From Phyto melanocephala (taxonomy: Eukaryota; Arthropoda; Insecta; Diptera; Rhinophoridae): 64,000 nt of DNA. The translations under genes were made by a program, and so were the position numbers. The stretch covers positions 86,268,213-86,332,212 of the forward strand of contig OW799236.1 of NCBI GenBank assembly GCA_941918925.1, written 5' to 3'. Within the stretch, counting starts at the first letter, position 1. Each line of letters begins with the position of its first letter. The notes under the pieces are model-generated. The model was not told where the DNA came from, did no database searches, and was given only the letters and a program-made list of their open reading frames with translations. Of the stretch, positions 11,404 through 23,906 are shown in pieces.

Positions 11404-12933
11404 AATACAGGGTGTAAGTGTTATGCAGTCCATTTCGACCATTTAATACTAAATGGGCATTTTAACATATTCCACCCCCTGTAGCACCGCTCCTGAGAAA
11501 GAACTTTATATATCTGCCTTAGTTTTGTAATCTATTTACATATTAAGAGCTTTCACCCATTATGTCACATACCCATTCAGGTATGTCCGAAATGGTCCCC
11601 ATAACATTTAGAATATTTTTAATATTAGAGGGTCACTTAGTGGTACTACGTCACGTTTTTGGGGTCAAAGGCTGTTGTAAATCTGTTTGACTTTAAATAA
11701 CAACAATTATGTCTAGATTATAAATTTTGAAGAATAACATTTGCTTTATTTTAAGATATTATGCGTGTTTTTATTATTTACGGTCCTGGAGTAATTGCTA
11801 CATATGTCAGCTTTATGGCCAAAAATTTGGATTTTTTCAAACTTTGAGTGACGAGCGGCACGGGTTAACATCCCAGCAAAATCTTCTTGAAATTGTTTAA
11901 TAGGTTGTCATTGCTTCATATATTACATAGTAATGAGAGGTCAACATCATTATTTTAGAGTACAGAGTAATGGCCTATTGGTTATGACCTTCGTAAATAC
12001 TTTTTGTATATTTTTTTAAACAGCGAACTTAAAATTAACTTCATAAATATTATAGTATGCCCAATATTATAATTTTTATATTTTTTTGTATTGCAATAGT
12101 ATAAAAATATCCAGCTATAATTCAGCTTTATTGGTAACTACTTATTTTATTGCTTTTTGTAAGTTCATTTAAGCGAGGGTCATGATTTCTGGGACAACTC
12201 AAACAAAAATAAGTAGTTATTCGGTCGAAAAGTATCTAGTTTATGTGTATCTCCAATATTACTTGCTAACTTACTAGGTAAGTAAAGATTTTGCTGGGAT
12301 TGTTTAATTGTGCTCAAGTTTCGTCTATCCAATATCTTGAAAAGAGAATCGTTTTGTGACGTCCAGACGAATAAGATTCCGACATTCTTTTCACACTTTA
12401 TGAGATCCGGTAATTCTAGTATGTACATATATGTATGTATGAATGTAAATTTGGATTTTTTATAGTGTATTGAATCATCTCAGTAATATTAAATACGTAC
12501 ATATGTATATGTTTCATTATCTTTATAATGATTTCATCAGCTTAAGTGCATCTTATTGTAAAATTATAAATTAAGTTAATGTATGGCTGTATCAAAAAAA
12601 ATTAATAAAAAATTATTTATTTGTTTCAACTGGGATTCGAACCTATGTACGTTCATCCAGTTTATATGAATGTGTTGCGAAAGGACGAGGTGGTTTAGAT
12701 TTTTGTATAATATCTCAGTTGTTAATGGATCGATTTTTCTGATTTTCAATACCGATCTGAGTGATGTTGGGAGGCTTCAATAACCTGCTTTCAACATACA
12801 CACGGACAGACGGACATTGCTTAGTCGACTTCTCTAGTCATACATACTTTAGGGGGTCGCAAACGAATATTGAAGAAATTTCGCACGGAATGACAAACCT
12901 ATATATAACTTTACACTCTCTGTGAAGGGTATA

Positions 12934-15380
12934 AAAATCACAATAACATAAACAAAAATGTAGCATTTTTCCTAAAAGTGGTATTAAGGGTTAAAGATAT
13001 TTTTGTTCTTTAAAACCAATGCTTCACTTTGTGCGAATGCAAACAACTTTTATAGTGTTAAGTTTAAAGTGTTACCCTTTTAATTTAACTTTTGTTTTTG
13101 TTATATTCTTAAAAAATAGTTTAAGATGGATTCAAAGTTGTGACACTTCATTAAGTTCCCTTTCAGCTTTCAACTAAAGCTAACTTATTTTTTTAATTTA
13201 CTTTAATAATCAAAAGTTTTCATAACGGTTCAACAGTCGATACAAAAGGAACTAAAATTCGTAACCAAAGTGTTGTGTTGCCAGACACGACATCACTAAA
13301 GAAACACCGCACTTTTTGCTATTCATGTAATAAACATTATAACATTTGTGTATGTATGTAAGTATGTAATATCAAATCATTTCAACACATTCCACTTTTG
13401 GTTTGCAGTCTGTGGTCAATTGTGTTGTTGTTGTTGTTGTTGTTTTTTTTTTTTTTAATCCTAAAAGTTGTGCGCAACACATTTAGAATTTTAATTAAAT
13501 GACCGCAAATCATAAATCTTAAAACAAGGAAAATTTTCAAAAGCATCTTAGTGAGACAACGAAAGACAAACCAAAAACTTTTAATTAAACAAACTTTTGA
13601 AAATTCTTGTGTCAATGTTATATCTGCTTAGATTTCTGATTCAAGTGCAAGAGGAATGGATTTTCAATTACATTAAAACGTTTGCCAAAATCAAAATGTA
13701 CATGAGACTGCCTGAAAGTGAACAAGCATGGGAATGATGAAGATGATGCCACTTCCTTTAAAGATGAGAGCAATAACGATAATAGTGATTGGCAATAAAA
13801 ACCGACACTTATTTCACAATATTACCAGTTGAAATCATAATGAATATCGATTTGTGTTTATTGGCTGAAAGGCGAAAAGACACGTAGAAAATGACACAGA
13901 TGTTATACGTTGTACTTTTTCTTGCAAAACCCAAGTAACAATTTCTGTGGGAATCCCAGCAAACATTTCTAGTGGAGAATGGAGGATGTAGAAAAAAGCT
14001 AATGGAAAATTTTAAAGTTTAACAAAATATTTGTTTTAAACATGCGATTGCATTTTAAAACAAGTTGCAGTTCTTCTATTGAAAATCAGAATATATTTGT
14101 TAAACATAAAGAAAAGTGTATAAACTAATTTCATAAAGACTTTATTATAAAATATTAACAAAAATCTAATTTAGGAAAATTATAATTTTTTGTTAAGCTG
14201 CATTAAATTCAAGGAGTTATCAATTAAATTATTGAATGTATTAAAATTAGCACAGATTCTTTTCAAGGGAAGAGCATAAGCATAATTAATACGACAACAT
14301 TTAATTGCAAAGGGGTAATAGCAACGTGATGTGTATTAAGGGGCATTAAGTGAAATATAACTTAAAAGAAATGCTGAGTTTTTATAGCCGTTAATATTGT
14401 TCAACACGAATGAAACGATAAAGATAGTTGGGGAAAAATTGAAGTAGACTTTGGCAAGTATTTCGGTTCCCCATTCGCTTACCGATGATTTCGTGGCTAT
14501 CAATCAGCATACCTTTCTTCAGTGATATTACCGCGCGCTACAGGCGATTCTCTGGCATAGAAAACGATTTTACATTCAGTATTCAGCCAGCATCTCGTCA
14601 GACTGCTGTTCCCCATACCATTCACACTCAATATGTGACTACCTGTGATCCTCAGTCTACTGATATCTAAATCTCCCTAAATAATTCGATTTGGAGGATT
14701 CTTCTAAGCCCATTAAAGTTACTGATGCGCTTGTATAGACATCCATCCACTATGGGCTTTCGATGTTACCTTTTGACTATTTTTAAGTCCTAATAAGCTC
14801 TTTATGTTCCCAATTCAGGATACCTATGTCCCAGCCTTAAAACATTTAATTATCCCTCCGGCAGCAATGGCACATCTTCCAATGACCTTAAGTGGATGAA
14901 ATTGTTTTTGTTAAAAAATACGTAGTGTCCGAAATGTGTGATCTTTGTTTTTTACATGTCTGTTCAGCTAAAAATGTGTCTCACCACTTAAAAAAAAATA
15001 AATTATAGTCACACGTATTTGTGACGTCCTTAGGGAGTTTAACATGGCACATCGACAACTTTTCTGTAACTGCTTACTTTGCAAATACAAAAACTAAACT
15101 TAAATTAATCATCATTTGAAGAAGTTAGACCATCTTTCGGCTGACTAACTTTGTATTAATTTATTTTTTCAACTTCCAATTTCGATAAAATAATGCCAAA
15201 TCTCAGTGGTTGCTGGGTTAAGAGTGCAGTATCTTTTTTTGTCCTCTCTGTATATAAGAATTTGTGTGTTTCTTTTGTTTTACCTGAACACGTTTATTTT
15301 GCTTCGCTTCGTTGACAATTTCATTATCGTAAAATATTAATGAACTTGGAAGATTTCATTTCCAAATCAATTTTTGTAAA
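12934..15380. other. Stretch without supported gene
   Basis: A GTT/T microsatellite lies at about 13420-13457. The segment 14460-14880 is visibly less AT-rich and contains a 61-codon open frame (14485-14670), but no domain is recognisable. An acidic run (DEDDATSFKDE) near 13735-13797 is too short to interpret. Confidence 0.4.
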
Positions 15381-15915
15381 CACTGTGTATGTGTGTTAGC
15401 TATAGACTCCAAAACCGTAAAGCCGATCGGACTCAAACTTTGGAAAATTGTTGTACACATTCCAGGGAGTGATTATGGGTAGTTACAAAATGGGCGGGGC
15501 TACGCCCATAAAAAATAAGTTATCATTTTTAGCTATTTGCACTTGACCGATTTTTCTGAAACTGCGCACACATATTGACCTGTCATGACTTTATAATTTC
15601 GTGATTAGAAAAGTGGGCAGGACCACGTATTCAGCTACTTGAACTTCACCGAATTTTCTGGAACTTTGCACACAGGAAGGTCATTTCATGCAAGTTGTTT
15701 ATATGTTTGTGTTATCATCGAAAATGTCGGTGAAATAATTGAATATCTTACAAGTTCTTTAAGTATTAATACAGTTAAGCAGGATTTTATTGCGTGAGCT
15801 GTCATGCCACGCCCATTAAAAACAAGTTATAATTTTTAGCTTCTTGCACTTGATATTCAATTCAGAATGCATTTTTATTCATTAAGGGTTGTAGCAATGC
15901 GCCGCCGGGCTTGGC
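15381..15915 (-). repeat. GGGCGTGGC-type repeat, copy 2
   Basis: The inverted counterpart of 49411-50126. It shares the edge TTAGCTATAGACTCC on one side and GCCCGGCGGCGCATTGCTAC, then CCCTTAATGAATAAAAATGC (minus strand) on the other. Inside are degenerate units built on TATGGGCG...GCCCA and TTTCTGAAACTGCGCACACA. It has fewer units than the other copy. No coding capacity. Confidence 0.65.
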
Positions 15916-16692
15916 TATTATATTCTAAAAGTCAAGACCTTGCATATGAGGCGATTTTAACCTTTTATAAGTAACAGCATTCTACTTGTTAAACCCCTTC
16001 ATTAACCATAACATACCAGTATTGAGGTAGGATTCATTATTACAAAATAATAAGTTGAAGGTACTAAAAAACTTTTCTTCACTACTTACAATTTCACATA
16101 ATTGACATAAATGACATTGACATAAATGAACTTGCACGAAATGACCTGCCTGTGCAAATGGAAAGTATATGGAGACATTTGGTTTTGTATATTTTTATTT
16201 AGCAGTGTCGATGTATTGCCTTCGTATGGGTTCATTAATAATTGTTGGCGAACTTCCTTAAAATTTTTAACAAACTGGTTAACTTTTATTCTTTCTTGAA
16301 ATCCCTGCCAAGGTGGGAAAAATTTTGTATTCTTGTATTCATGCATAGTTTTGCTTAATATTTAAATATTTTATTTTTCATTTCTGCCTACCAAAGATAA
16401 TCACAGATATTAATATTGCCTCAACATAAGAACATTAACACAAATATTTAATCACAAAACTCAAACCTCTTTACAAATTTTCTATTATTAAAGTTTTTTA
16501 AATAAAAATTTTTACTAAAAATTTAACTCAAAAAAGAAAAAAAATAACAAAATGAAACTCCTGCAAAATAAAACGATTAAAGATACTTTTTTAACTTAGA
16601 AACTTGTTTTAAGAATAAAATAAATAAATTCAACGGAATAAAATTAATTATTTAAAAATTAACGAAAAATATTGTATACAACGAAACAAATC
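15916..16692. other. AT-rich stretch upstream of candidate exon
   Basis: Between about 15950 and 16035 there is a short family A fragment (CATTCTACTTGTTAAACCCC and neighbours). From 16380 to 16692 the DNA is very AT-rich with AAC/AAAT runs, as in fly 5' untranslated regions. No promoter motif can be assigned with confidence. Confidence 0.35.
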
Positions 16693-16768
16693 ATGTGGTC
16701 ACCTGAATCAGAAATCAATTCGATTGCAATGGCAACAACAATGCGCCATTCGCAATCATCATCATCGG
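16693..16768 (+). CDS. Candidate first coding exon of a host gene
   Basis: ATG at 16693 opens a 25-codon frame, MWSPESEINSIAMATTMRHS followed by QSSSS, which ends at a perfect donor, G then GTAAGT (16769-16774), phase 1. An in-frame TAA lies at about 16660, so the ATG is the first in its frame. The codons are varied and less AT-rich than the surroundings, and the Ser/Gln/Thr-rich composition is common at the start of fly regulatory proteins. The upstream 300 bp resembles a 5' untranslated region. I do not recognise the protein, and no following exon was found; it may lie beyond the window. A chance ATG beside a donor-like site is the alternative. Confidence 0.42.
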
Positions 16769-17678
16769 GTAAGTTAAATCAAAAAAATTAATTAAGAATA
16801 TTTTAAAGTAAATAGATCTAAAGAGTTATAAACACGGCATATTCATACATGTAACCTCATCGCAACAGCTGATTGGAAAGCATTTATTTATTTATGCAGG
16901 GATGGAAAATGAAATTTATGTTTCGATATTGAACAATTTACTTACCCATATATCGTCCCAATTTTTGATTATTCGAACAGTAAATTTTACGCAATTTTAT
17001 AATTTTTTTTTTAAATTTACAGCAAAGACTGACTTATTTTTTTTCACAATAAGATAGTAGAAGATCTAAATATAAAAGATCTTTCCCACTTCGCTCCCGC
17101 TTTTGTAATAAAGATGAAGAAAGAGCATTAATTTTAGCATAACTTTAAAATCTGAGATCTATTTATGAAAAATAAAAAAATTTAAAAATGTTGTTTCATT
17201 AGGAAACGACTAAGTTTCAACCATTGAAAACAGGTGATTTTGTTTTTGGTTTGTATTGTCGTAATATTCCTACAACATGCAGTGTTCGAGAAATCAAACT
17301 TTAGACACTATGTAGCATTTTCCTTTTTTTTTCATTAACACTGTAATTTTTTGCTTTGCTTTAAATAAATAACAGAATTCAGATTGAAAAAAAAGGTTTC
17401 ATACGTTGAAAGGTACCTTCATAAGACTTGTATTTTACATATCACATGCCACTTTTACGACCTACATGTAATCTCATATGTCTGTCGAAATTGCCATTTT
17501 GCAGCTGAATTTAATTTTATTTTAATGGTATCCCGTGTCTTGTGGCAGGGGCACCATCTTGTTAACACCACTTATAAATCAAGTCAAATTCATCGGTAGG
17601 CATCGAACGGCACCTTGCTCTATTGACGTTGAGATTTTCATTGTTCTTAAAGAGGTACTGTCCAATAATGCCGCCTAC

Positions 17679-17900
17679 CTAAAAACCGTACGAAAATAGT
17701 ACATATCTTAGGATGCGTTGGCAGATCGTTAACTGTCTCTGGCTAGTCTTGACACCGAATTCTGCAATTCCGTTTATTGACGTACCTTGAGTACCCTGTT
17801 CGGTAGGTCGAATACAATAACCATAAGATGTACGTAATTTTCGAAACACATATCTCAAATACTCAGACAGCAGGTAAACCTGTCTGAGTATTTTCGACAA
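17679..17900 (-). pseudogene. Mariner-like N-terminal HTH fragment
   Basis: The 73-codon frame contains FRKLRTSYGYCIRPTEQGTQ, which resembles the second half of the first helix-turn-helix of rosa-type mariner-like transposases (pattern YG..NRPTE...), then SQRQLTICQRILRYV. No catalytic motif follows. It lies inside the piggyBac relic, so it is either an insertion or a chance match. It starts beside the hairpin at 17858-17892. Confidence 0.4.
17858..17892. repeat. Perfect 13-bp hairpin
   Basis: AATACTCAGACAG and CTGTCTGAGTATT are exact complements separated by 9 nt (CAGGTAAAC). It is near the start of the mariner-like fragment and could be the footprint of an inverted insertion end. Confidence 0.75.
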
Positions 17901-17924
17901 ATTTCACGAATTTACACTTAAAAG

Positions 17925-18260
17925 CCGTATAGCAAAAAAATACCCTCTAGAATCAGCCCCAATTATGAATAACCAGAACAAAGAAATGGGAAGAGTGAAT
18001 TTATATGACAATGCTGTACAAAGTTGCAGTTTGCAAAACGAGAAAAACGTGGTTATTGTTCCTTCTGTATCTCTACTTTAAAGTCTGCACTGGTAAATGC
18101 TTGGAAATTTTATTGTTTCCGTTGTCAAAATATGGCAAAAAGAATTTCAAGTAGATTTTGCATATTCTGTAATGTGAGACAGCAAACAATTTATCTAACC
18201 ACTGACGACAGTTACTCTGACTACCAAGATTTAATAAATATATGTACTTTCTGTAACTAA
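17925..18260 (+). pseudogene. piggyBac transposase, C-terminal catalytic fragment
   Basis: Read across one frameshift, the segment gives PIMNNQNKEMGRVNLYDNAV (about 17965-18015) and then KREKRGYCSFCISTLKSALV followed by NAWKFYC (18039-18119). This corresponds to the piggyBac block with consensus MGGVDxxDN, the KKWWW-type segment and V-NAW. The Asp of GGVD, an acidic residue conserved in active piggyBac proteins, is Asn here. FCIFCN and CTFCN at the end may be remains of the Cys-rich tail. The upstream two thirds of the protein is not recognisable. Confidence 0.65.
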
Positions 18261-18879
18261 AAGTTAAAACAAAGATATTTATATTGTTACAACTCGAGTT
18301 AATTTTTATGCAAAAATGCAATGTTGCTTTTCATACTTCTTCATTTTTTTGGCCACATTATTATTAAGGAAAATAAATATATAATTTTGATTTAAATAAT
18401 ATATATTTTTTATAATAAATAAAATAAAAACGTTTTAGTTTATAACAAAAGTTCTTCTCCTGTTTGTACAATCTATAGAAATAATTAAAAAAATATGCTA
18501 AATAGTGCCCAATGTTCGATTAATCGAGCACCATTTTTCTCAAAAAAAAATCTGAAAAAAGTTTTGACAATATCTTCGAGCTTCTTAATCCCTAATTACC
18601 TAAACTGCTATTCGAAAAAGAATTATCTCTGGGACGATATGGGTTAAGTGTACTTTTTTGATATCAATTTTACCAAGTTTATTTATATTTGTTGTTTTAA
18701 CACCCTTTATCATGGGTTTCACAAATATATATTCTTTTTTTAAAAATTTTTTCTTAAATTAAACTTAATATATCGACTTTTCCATCCCTGATATACGAAT
18801 TCGCCTTGACAGAAAACATCCCCTGAAAAATTGTTTTTTTGTGTCAATTCGCCGTTGCATATACCTGTCTGAATATGCC

Positions 18880-19381
18880 TAGGTTATAACCTCAACCATG
18901 ACTGACAACTAATTTCTATAACATTAATTGTCTAATGATGGGTCAAAGAGGTCTTTTGTCTTTTGAGTTTTTGACTGGGTTTAACTAAATATGCTTTTCT
19001 TTTTCATTTGCCATCAATGACTTAAGTCTAGCATAACTGCTGCATATCGTAATAATTTTCTTTTTATGTAATATTATAGGAAAATGCATATTTTGTTTGG
19101 TATTAAACAAAAACATCACTTTCCGGCTTAAGACCTTTTTGCCTGACGTCAAAAAATTAACAATGATTTGGCAACATAAGTTTATGTTGAGTTCAACTTT
19201 CAAGAGAATTTTCTATTATACTCTGTTATTCAACTAGTTTATTTTGAATTTTTTCAATTCCCAGAAAACTTGAAATTAAAATTGGTGTTTTAAGTAAATA
19301 GATTTTTTTCGAATTGGTAATTTATCTTTAGAAGCAAATAAATTTTAATAAAAACTTAATAAAATACCTCAGGCTATTTTA
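18880..19381. other. AT-rich stretch, no supported feature
   Basis: No coding region or transposon end recognised. Confidence 0.5.
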
Positions 19382-20186
19382 AACAAGCAAGAGTGCTATA
19401 TTCGGCAGTGCCGAATCTGATAATACCCTTCACCATCATGTACGTAGGTATAATCCAACATCGTAGCTTAACCTTTATTTCATGGTATACGCTATATTTC
19501 CTTATTATTTCCGACGCCATCTTTGATTTTGAATTTTTACGTAGTTAACTGTATTCTACTAGTCAAGCCCTTTAATTAAATACCCATATTGTTGGGGTTA
19601 AAAAAAATTGATCCGCCATTTTGTTTTAGACGCCATCTTGAATGTTACATTTTTTTTAATAATTTACTGTATTCTACTGGTCAAGCGCCTTTCATTTGAT
19701 TCCACTGTTAAGGGGGTTCAAGAAGTTACATTTTAAAAAACCAGACTTGACCCATATATAAATTTATTGTCCGAATAGAGCCCGCTTTATCCAAAAGTTG
19801 TGACGAATATCTCTAGAGGCATATTATATCTACAAATCGTAGCAAATTTAAATTTTGGTAATAATAATAATATGGGAAAAAACATAGGCAGTCGTGTTTA
19901 TTTGCTCATTTCTCAGTAAGTTATAGGGCGATTTTGCTGAATTTCAATAGCGATTCATTCCCAGATATTTTCAAGAGATTGATACCATACACAGATCTGA
20001 GGAACATATGGCTGCTTCTAAAAGTTAATTTCAACCAACACACGGGCAGACGGACAGAGCTTAATCGACTCCTCTATTCATACGCTTTCAGAAAATATAT
20101 ACTTTATGGGGTTGGAAATAAAAACTGTAGAAATTACAAACGGAATGACAAAACTATATATACCGTTGTGTACCACAGGTGATAAG
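19382..20186 (-). repeat. Family A hairpin-ended repeat
   Basis: Begins AAACAAGCAAGAGTGCTATA, hairpin ATTCGGCAGTGCCGAAT, then ATACCCTTCACC. It contains two GACGCCATCTT/TTCTACT(A/G)GTCAAGC units and the block CACGGGCAGACGGACAGAGC, and ends at the degraded ACCACAGGTGATAAGATA. Confidence 0.75.
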
Positions 20187-20889
20187 ATAAGAGTAACAGG
20201 TAGTGTCAAACCAATAATTTCGAAAAAAAAATCTATCATATATTTGCCATAACTACAGACTTAATAGATAGTTTTTTCCTCATACCTCCCAGTGTTGTTC
20301 TATTTGCAAACTATTTGCTAAAACCCGTCTATAGAGCTTTTCGACTTTCTTTTATCACTTTAATTTAATGTCCCATTTAGCCCATTGTTTATGACACAAT
20401 GTTTTTACCCACCCTTGTTAGTTCTTTCAATGACATTTTTTAAAGTTAACATGATGGTATGCTTTTCATTTTGATAAATGTTTTAAACACTTACATTCGT
20501 ATCGCTTCGTTAGTCAATATATTTGGAAAAAAAATATGGAACAAACTCCCGCATTATGTGAGCTCAATAACCATACCTTTTTCATATACCTTTGCCCCAT
20601 TCAATCCAATGTCCCATGCTGTCGTGTACTTGTTTGTAAATGATTTTATTACTCATACGTCAAATGCAACGCATGTATTTTTAATATCATAACAGTGATA
20701 CACTGTGCTGCATTAAATATAAATATATTTAAAGTTATTTATTAGTGGTAATTATCTTATGAAAATCATAAATAATTGTAACTTTTGGATGTACCTTCTG
20801 CTGAATCATGTCTGTCTGTCAGTCTAGTTTTAAAGCACAACGTTCACATATTTATTTTATAATTTTTTATAAATTTAAAAAAATATTTT

Positions 20890-23102
20890 ATTTTTCTTAA
20901 GTTATGGTTTACAAGTTTTTTTAGTTTATGCTTCTAAACTTTAACTGACTAAAATTAATTCAATTATAAATTCCTGCATAAGACTAGCGCTGGGTGTATT
21001 GCGTTCTTCCTTAATATCTAACTTATTATTTGAGTCAAATATCAGGTTCATAAATATGCAAAAGGACATACTTACCACCAAACTCTTTCGTATATTTATC
21101 TATAATAATGCAAACCAATTCTACCAAATAATTAAAAAACAAGTAAGAGCGCTATATTCGGCCGTGCCGAATCTTATATACCCTTCACAACGTGTAGTCA
21201 TGCAATAACAGTAGTTTGTATCACCATTGATCCCATATAAAATACGTACATACATATAAAAAACATACATATATAAAACATCTCATTGTAAAATTATAAA
21301 TTTACGTATGTATGTTTAAAAAAAAATAAAAAAAAAAATAAAAAAAAAATTTAAAAAAAATTTAAAAAAAAAAATTTTTAAAAAATAATTAATATATATA
21401 TAATAAATATAAAACAAAAAAAAATAAAAAAAAAAATTTTAAAAAAATAATAAAAATATAAATAATATATTAAATTAAAAACAAAAAATAAAAAAAAAAT
21501 TTTAAAAAAAATATAAAAAAAAAATTTTTTTGGCTCAGCTGGGATTCGATGCCACGTTTTCTCTAATCAGAATACATGCTTGTATGTATGTATGTTGTTG
21601 TTGTAATGTTGTTTTTGTGAATAAAAAATCGAGGTGGTCGTGGGTTTTTGCTCATATCTCAGTTGTTTATGTACCGATGTTTCTGATTTTCAATACCGTT
21701 CTACTCCCGAATATTTCTGATATTTTAATACCTCACCCGGGTCCAAGCGATATCGGGGGGCTTCAAAAAGTTGATTTCAACATACACACGGACAGACTGA
21801 CAGACTGACAGGGCTTAATCGACTCCCCTATTCATAAGCTTTCAGAAAATATATACTTTATGGGGTCGGAAATGAAAATTATAGAAATTTCACACGGAAT
21901 GACAAACCTATATATACCCTTTTTCACTGTGTGAAGGGTATAATTAAAACATTCCAAAAGTGTTCCAAAAATACCCTCTTCTTTATACAGAGCAATCCAA
22001 CATTTTAAAAACCTTGAAATACCAATCAATTCAAAAATAAAAATGTCCAAAATACAACCAGCTTGGAGCTTAGATGCTTATTCCATAAACACCACACTAC
22101 ACAAATTGTCAAAACATAACACACACCCTTCTCAATATAGAAAAATATTTGCGAGCAAAAAAGAACTTAAAGATCACAAATTTGTATATACCAACGGTTA
22201 TAAAACAGATTCTGCAGTATCCTTTAGTATTACGTCTGAGAACACTGTTTAAACAAATTTCAAACCTCTATGACTACAGCTCAATTTTCTCAGCGGAAAT
22301 AATTGCAATATATGAGGCTATATCGTGTCTTTACTAAAAACTAAATTTGCAATATGTACGGACTCTCTTTCATCATTGAAATCAATTCTTTATATATCGA
22401 ACAATCAATATTATACATCAAACATTCGAAATATGTTAATAGAGAAATTCCCTAATATTTAATTAATCTGGGTCCCTGGCTACAGTAAAATTCAGCAAAC
22501 GAATGGGCTGATTTTGCTGCAAAAAACGCTGAAAAACAACCACTGTTTTACACAAATAATATAAGTTGAATAGATTTAGAAAAACAAATTGCGGATTAAT
22601 TTGTTACAAAAGATAAAGATAATATTTATAACTCCTCGTCCAACTGGTACAAAATGATTAATAAAGATAAAATAAAACTCTCTAACTATAATTTTAACTA
22701 TGGACATAATATGTATAGACTAGATTGCAGCAAATTCCTGCGACTCCGGCTGGGTCACACCCGAGTCACACATGGACTTGACTGCTTGACTAAGCGTAAT
22801 TATAAAAGACATTATTTATTCCAAAACTCTAGACCTATAAATACCTTATCCCATCCCACCAAAGAAACTAAAATTTCTAAAAAAAATCAAACTTATACAA
22901 TGAAGTATAATAGCTTTGTAACAAATTTTTAATTAATTAAGTTTTATTAATTGTAATTGATAATTATTATTAATTTAAACAATTATTAATATCCTAGTTC
23001 ATATTGAGCTAAAGGCCGAAGATGCTATTGCTCTTACACTTAAATTTACCTTATAAATTGTAATTATAAGCTAAATAAAACAAATAAGAAACTAAAAAAA
23101 AA
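20890..23102 (+). pseudogene. Non-LTR retrotransposon (jockey-like), 5'-truncated and split
   Basis: Remnant of a LINE ORF2. Segment one (20890-21142) reads YGLQVFLVYASKL, TKINSIINSCIRLALGVLRS and KDILTTKLF, the end of the reverse-transcriptase region. Segment two (21946-22930) holds an RNase H domain: FVYTNGYKTDSAVSFSIT (Asp to Asn at the first catalytic site), SAEIIAIYEAIS, ICTDSLSSLKS, then, after a frameshift, WVPGYS and NEWADFAAKNA. The C-terminal block is FLRLRLGHTRVTHG. A non-coding tail with GGCCGAAG and a short poly-A follows (to 23102). A family A repeat interrupts it between 21143 and 21945. Several stops and frameshifts; inactive. Confidence 0.8.
21143..21945 (-). repeat. Family A hairpin-ended repeat inside LINE
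   Basis: Complete copy: ACAAGTAAGAGCGCTATA, hairpin ATTCGGCCGTGCCGAAT, ATATACCCTTCACA on the left; CACTGTGTGAAGGGTATAA on the right. The interior has an A-rich tract (21315-21530), a tRNA-like CAGCTGGGATTCGATGCC, AAATCGAGGTGGTCG and the block CATACACACGGACAGACTGA. It is nearly identical to 34609-35289. Confidence 0.85.
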
Positions 23103-23172
23103 TATTTTTCTTACAAGCCACACTGTTTCGTATATGCTCTTCTTGTAGCACCGTGTAATTGATTGAGTACAA

Positions 23173-23906
23173 CAAATTGTTATTATACGCTTTACACGAG
23201 AGTGTTAAAAGGTATACATATGTTTGTCGTTACGTTTGCAATTTCTTCAATATTTATTTGCAACCCATATAAAGTATAAATATTTTGAATCGTTATAGAT
23301 AGAGGAATTTATTAAGCTAATTCCTTTTGTCCGTTTGTATGTTGAAATCAACTTTTTAAAGCCCCCACATACACTTCGGACTCTCAAATGATATCAATTT
23401 ATCAAACATGCGTTTAAGAATTTTGCTATTGAAAATCACATTATAAGCTGAGATATGAGCGAAAGAACATGATTTATTCTGTTTTACACCGAAAAAAGGC
23501 AAACAAAGGTATTAAACTTCTTGAAATTTTGTTACTTTTATATATATGTATGTACCTTTGGCAACATTTGCGGAAATCTAGGTTCATTGGATCAATTACC
23601 AACAAAGATGTCGATAAAATTCCTTAAAAAAATGTCAACAAAAAGCTGAGATTATCGATTTCCTATATTAAATTTGGTCACAGTTGCGCCATATAATTGT
23701 TTATATGGTAATGGCCTTGAAACTGTTAGTGGTAATAAGCTAGATTATTTATTTGTGACCCCATAAACTATACAGATATATATAGAGAAGTCGATTTAGC
23801 TAAAATAACAACAAAAGCTGGCGGTCATATGTATGTACATCATTGTATAAACTGTGTGAAGGGTATATAAGATTCGGCACGGCCGAATATAGCGCTCGTA
23901 AAATAT
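23173..23906 (+). repeat. Family A hairpin-ended repeat
   Basis: The left edge is degraded (TTATACGCTTTACACGAGAG). The right edge is intact: TGTGTGAAGGGTATATAAG, hairpin ATTCGGCACGGCCGAAT, ATAGCGCTCG, although the final CTTACTTGTT is lost. Confidence 0.75.

Larger units (their letters stand above)
10822..12933 (-). repeat. Family A hairpin-ended repeat, long copy
   Basis: The left edge carries AAGTAAGAGTGCTATCTTCGG, the hairpin half GCCGAAT and ATACCCTTCACC; the right edge is CTGTGAAGGGTATA (about 12915-12930), preceded by the family block CACGGACAGACGGACAT and TTTCGCACGGAATGACAAAC. The core from about 11.15 to 12.5 kb is not alignable by eye with the other copies and holds the palindromic MITE at 11287, so it may include other insertions. 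Confidence 0.6.
16945..18643 (+). mobile_element. piggyBac-like element, degenerate
   Basis: Ends CCCATATATCGTCCCA and the complement of GGGACGATATGGG form inverted repeats that stay alignable for about 45 bp. The right end is followed by TTAA (18644-18647), the piggyBac target; the left has CTTA. The sister MITE shows the uninterrupted site. It carries a piggyBac transposase remnant and, between its halves, a mariner-like fragment in the opposite direction. Confidence 0.7.
16836..18879 (+). mobile_element. MITE with GGCATATTCA ends, carrying a piggyBac insertion
   Basis: Ends GGCATATTCATACATGTA and TACCTGTCTGAATATGCC are inverted repeats. Inside them is a second inverted pair, CAGGGATGGAAAA (16897) and TTTTCCATCCCTG (to 18790). 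Both pairs recur in the same order at 62219-62592, so they belong to one family. Without the piggyBac insert the copy is about 340 bp, similar to the 374-bp sister. The motif AATTCGCC occurs twice near the right end. Confidence 0.65.

Noticed and set aside
16897..18790. A single 1.9-kb autonomous hAT element with CAGGGATGG ends
   Set aside because: The 62-kb sister shows that the inner ends enclose only about 190 bp; the extra length is a piggyBac insertion, and no hAT transposase motif was found.
20999..21208. 69-residue open frame ending in a segment identical to one at 34486-34677
   Set aside because: The first part is LINE coding sequence and the shared tail is the hairpin end of two family A repeats read as protein; it is not a gene.
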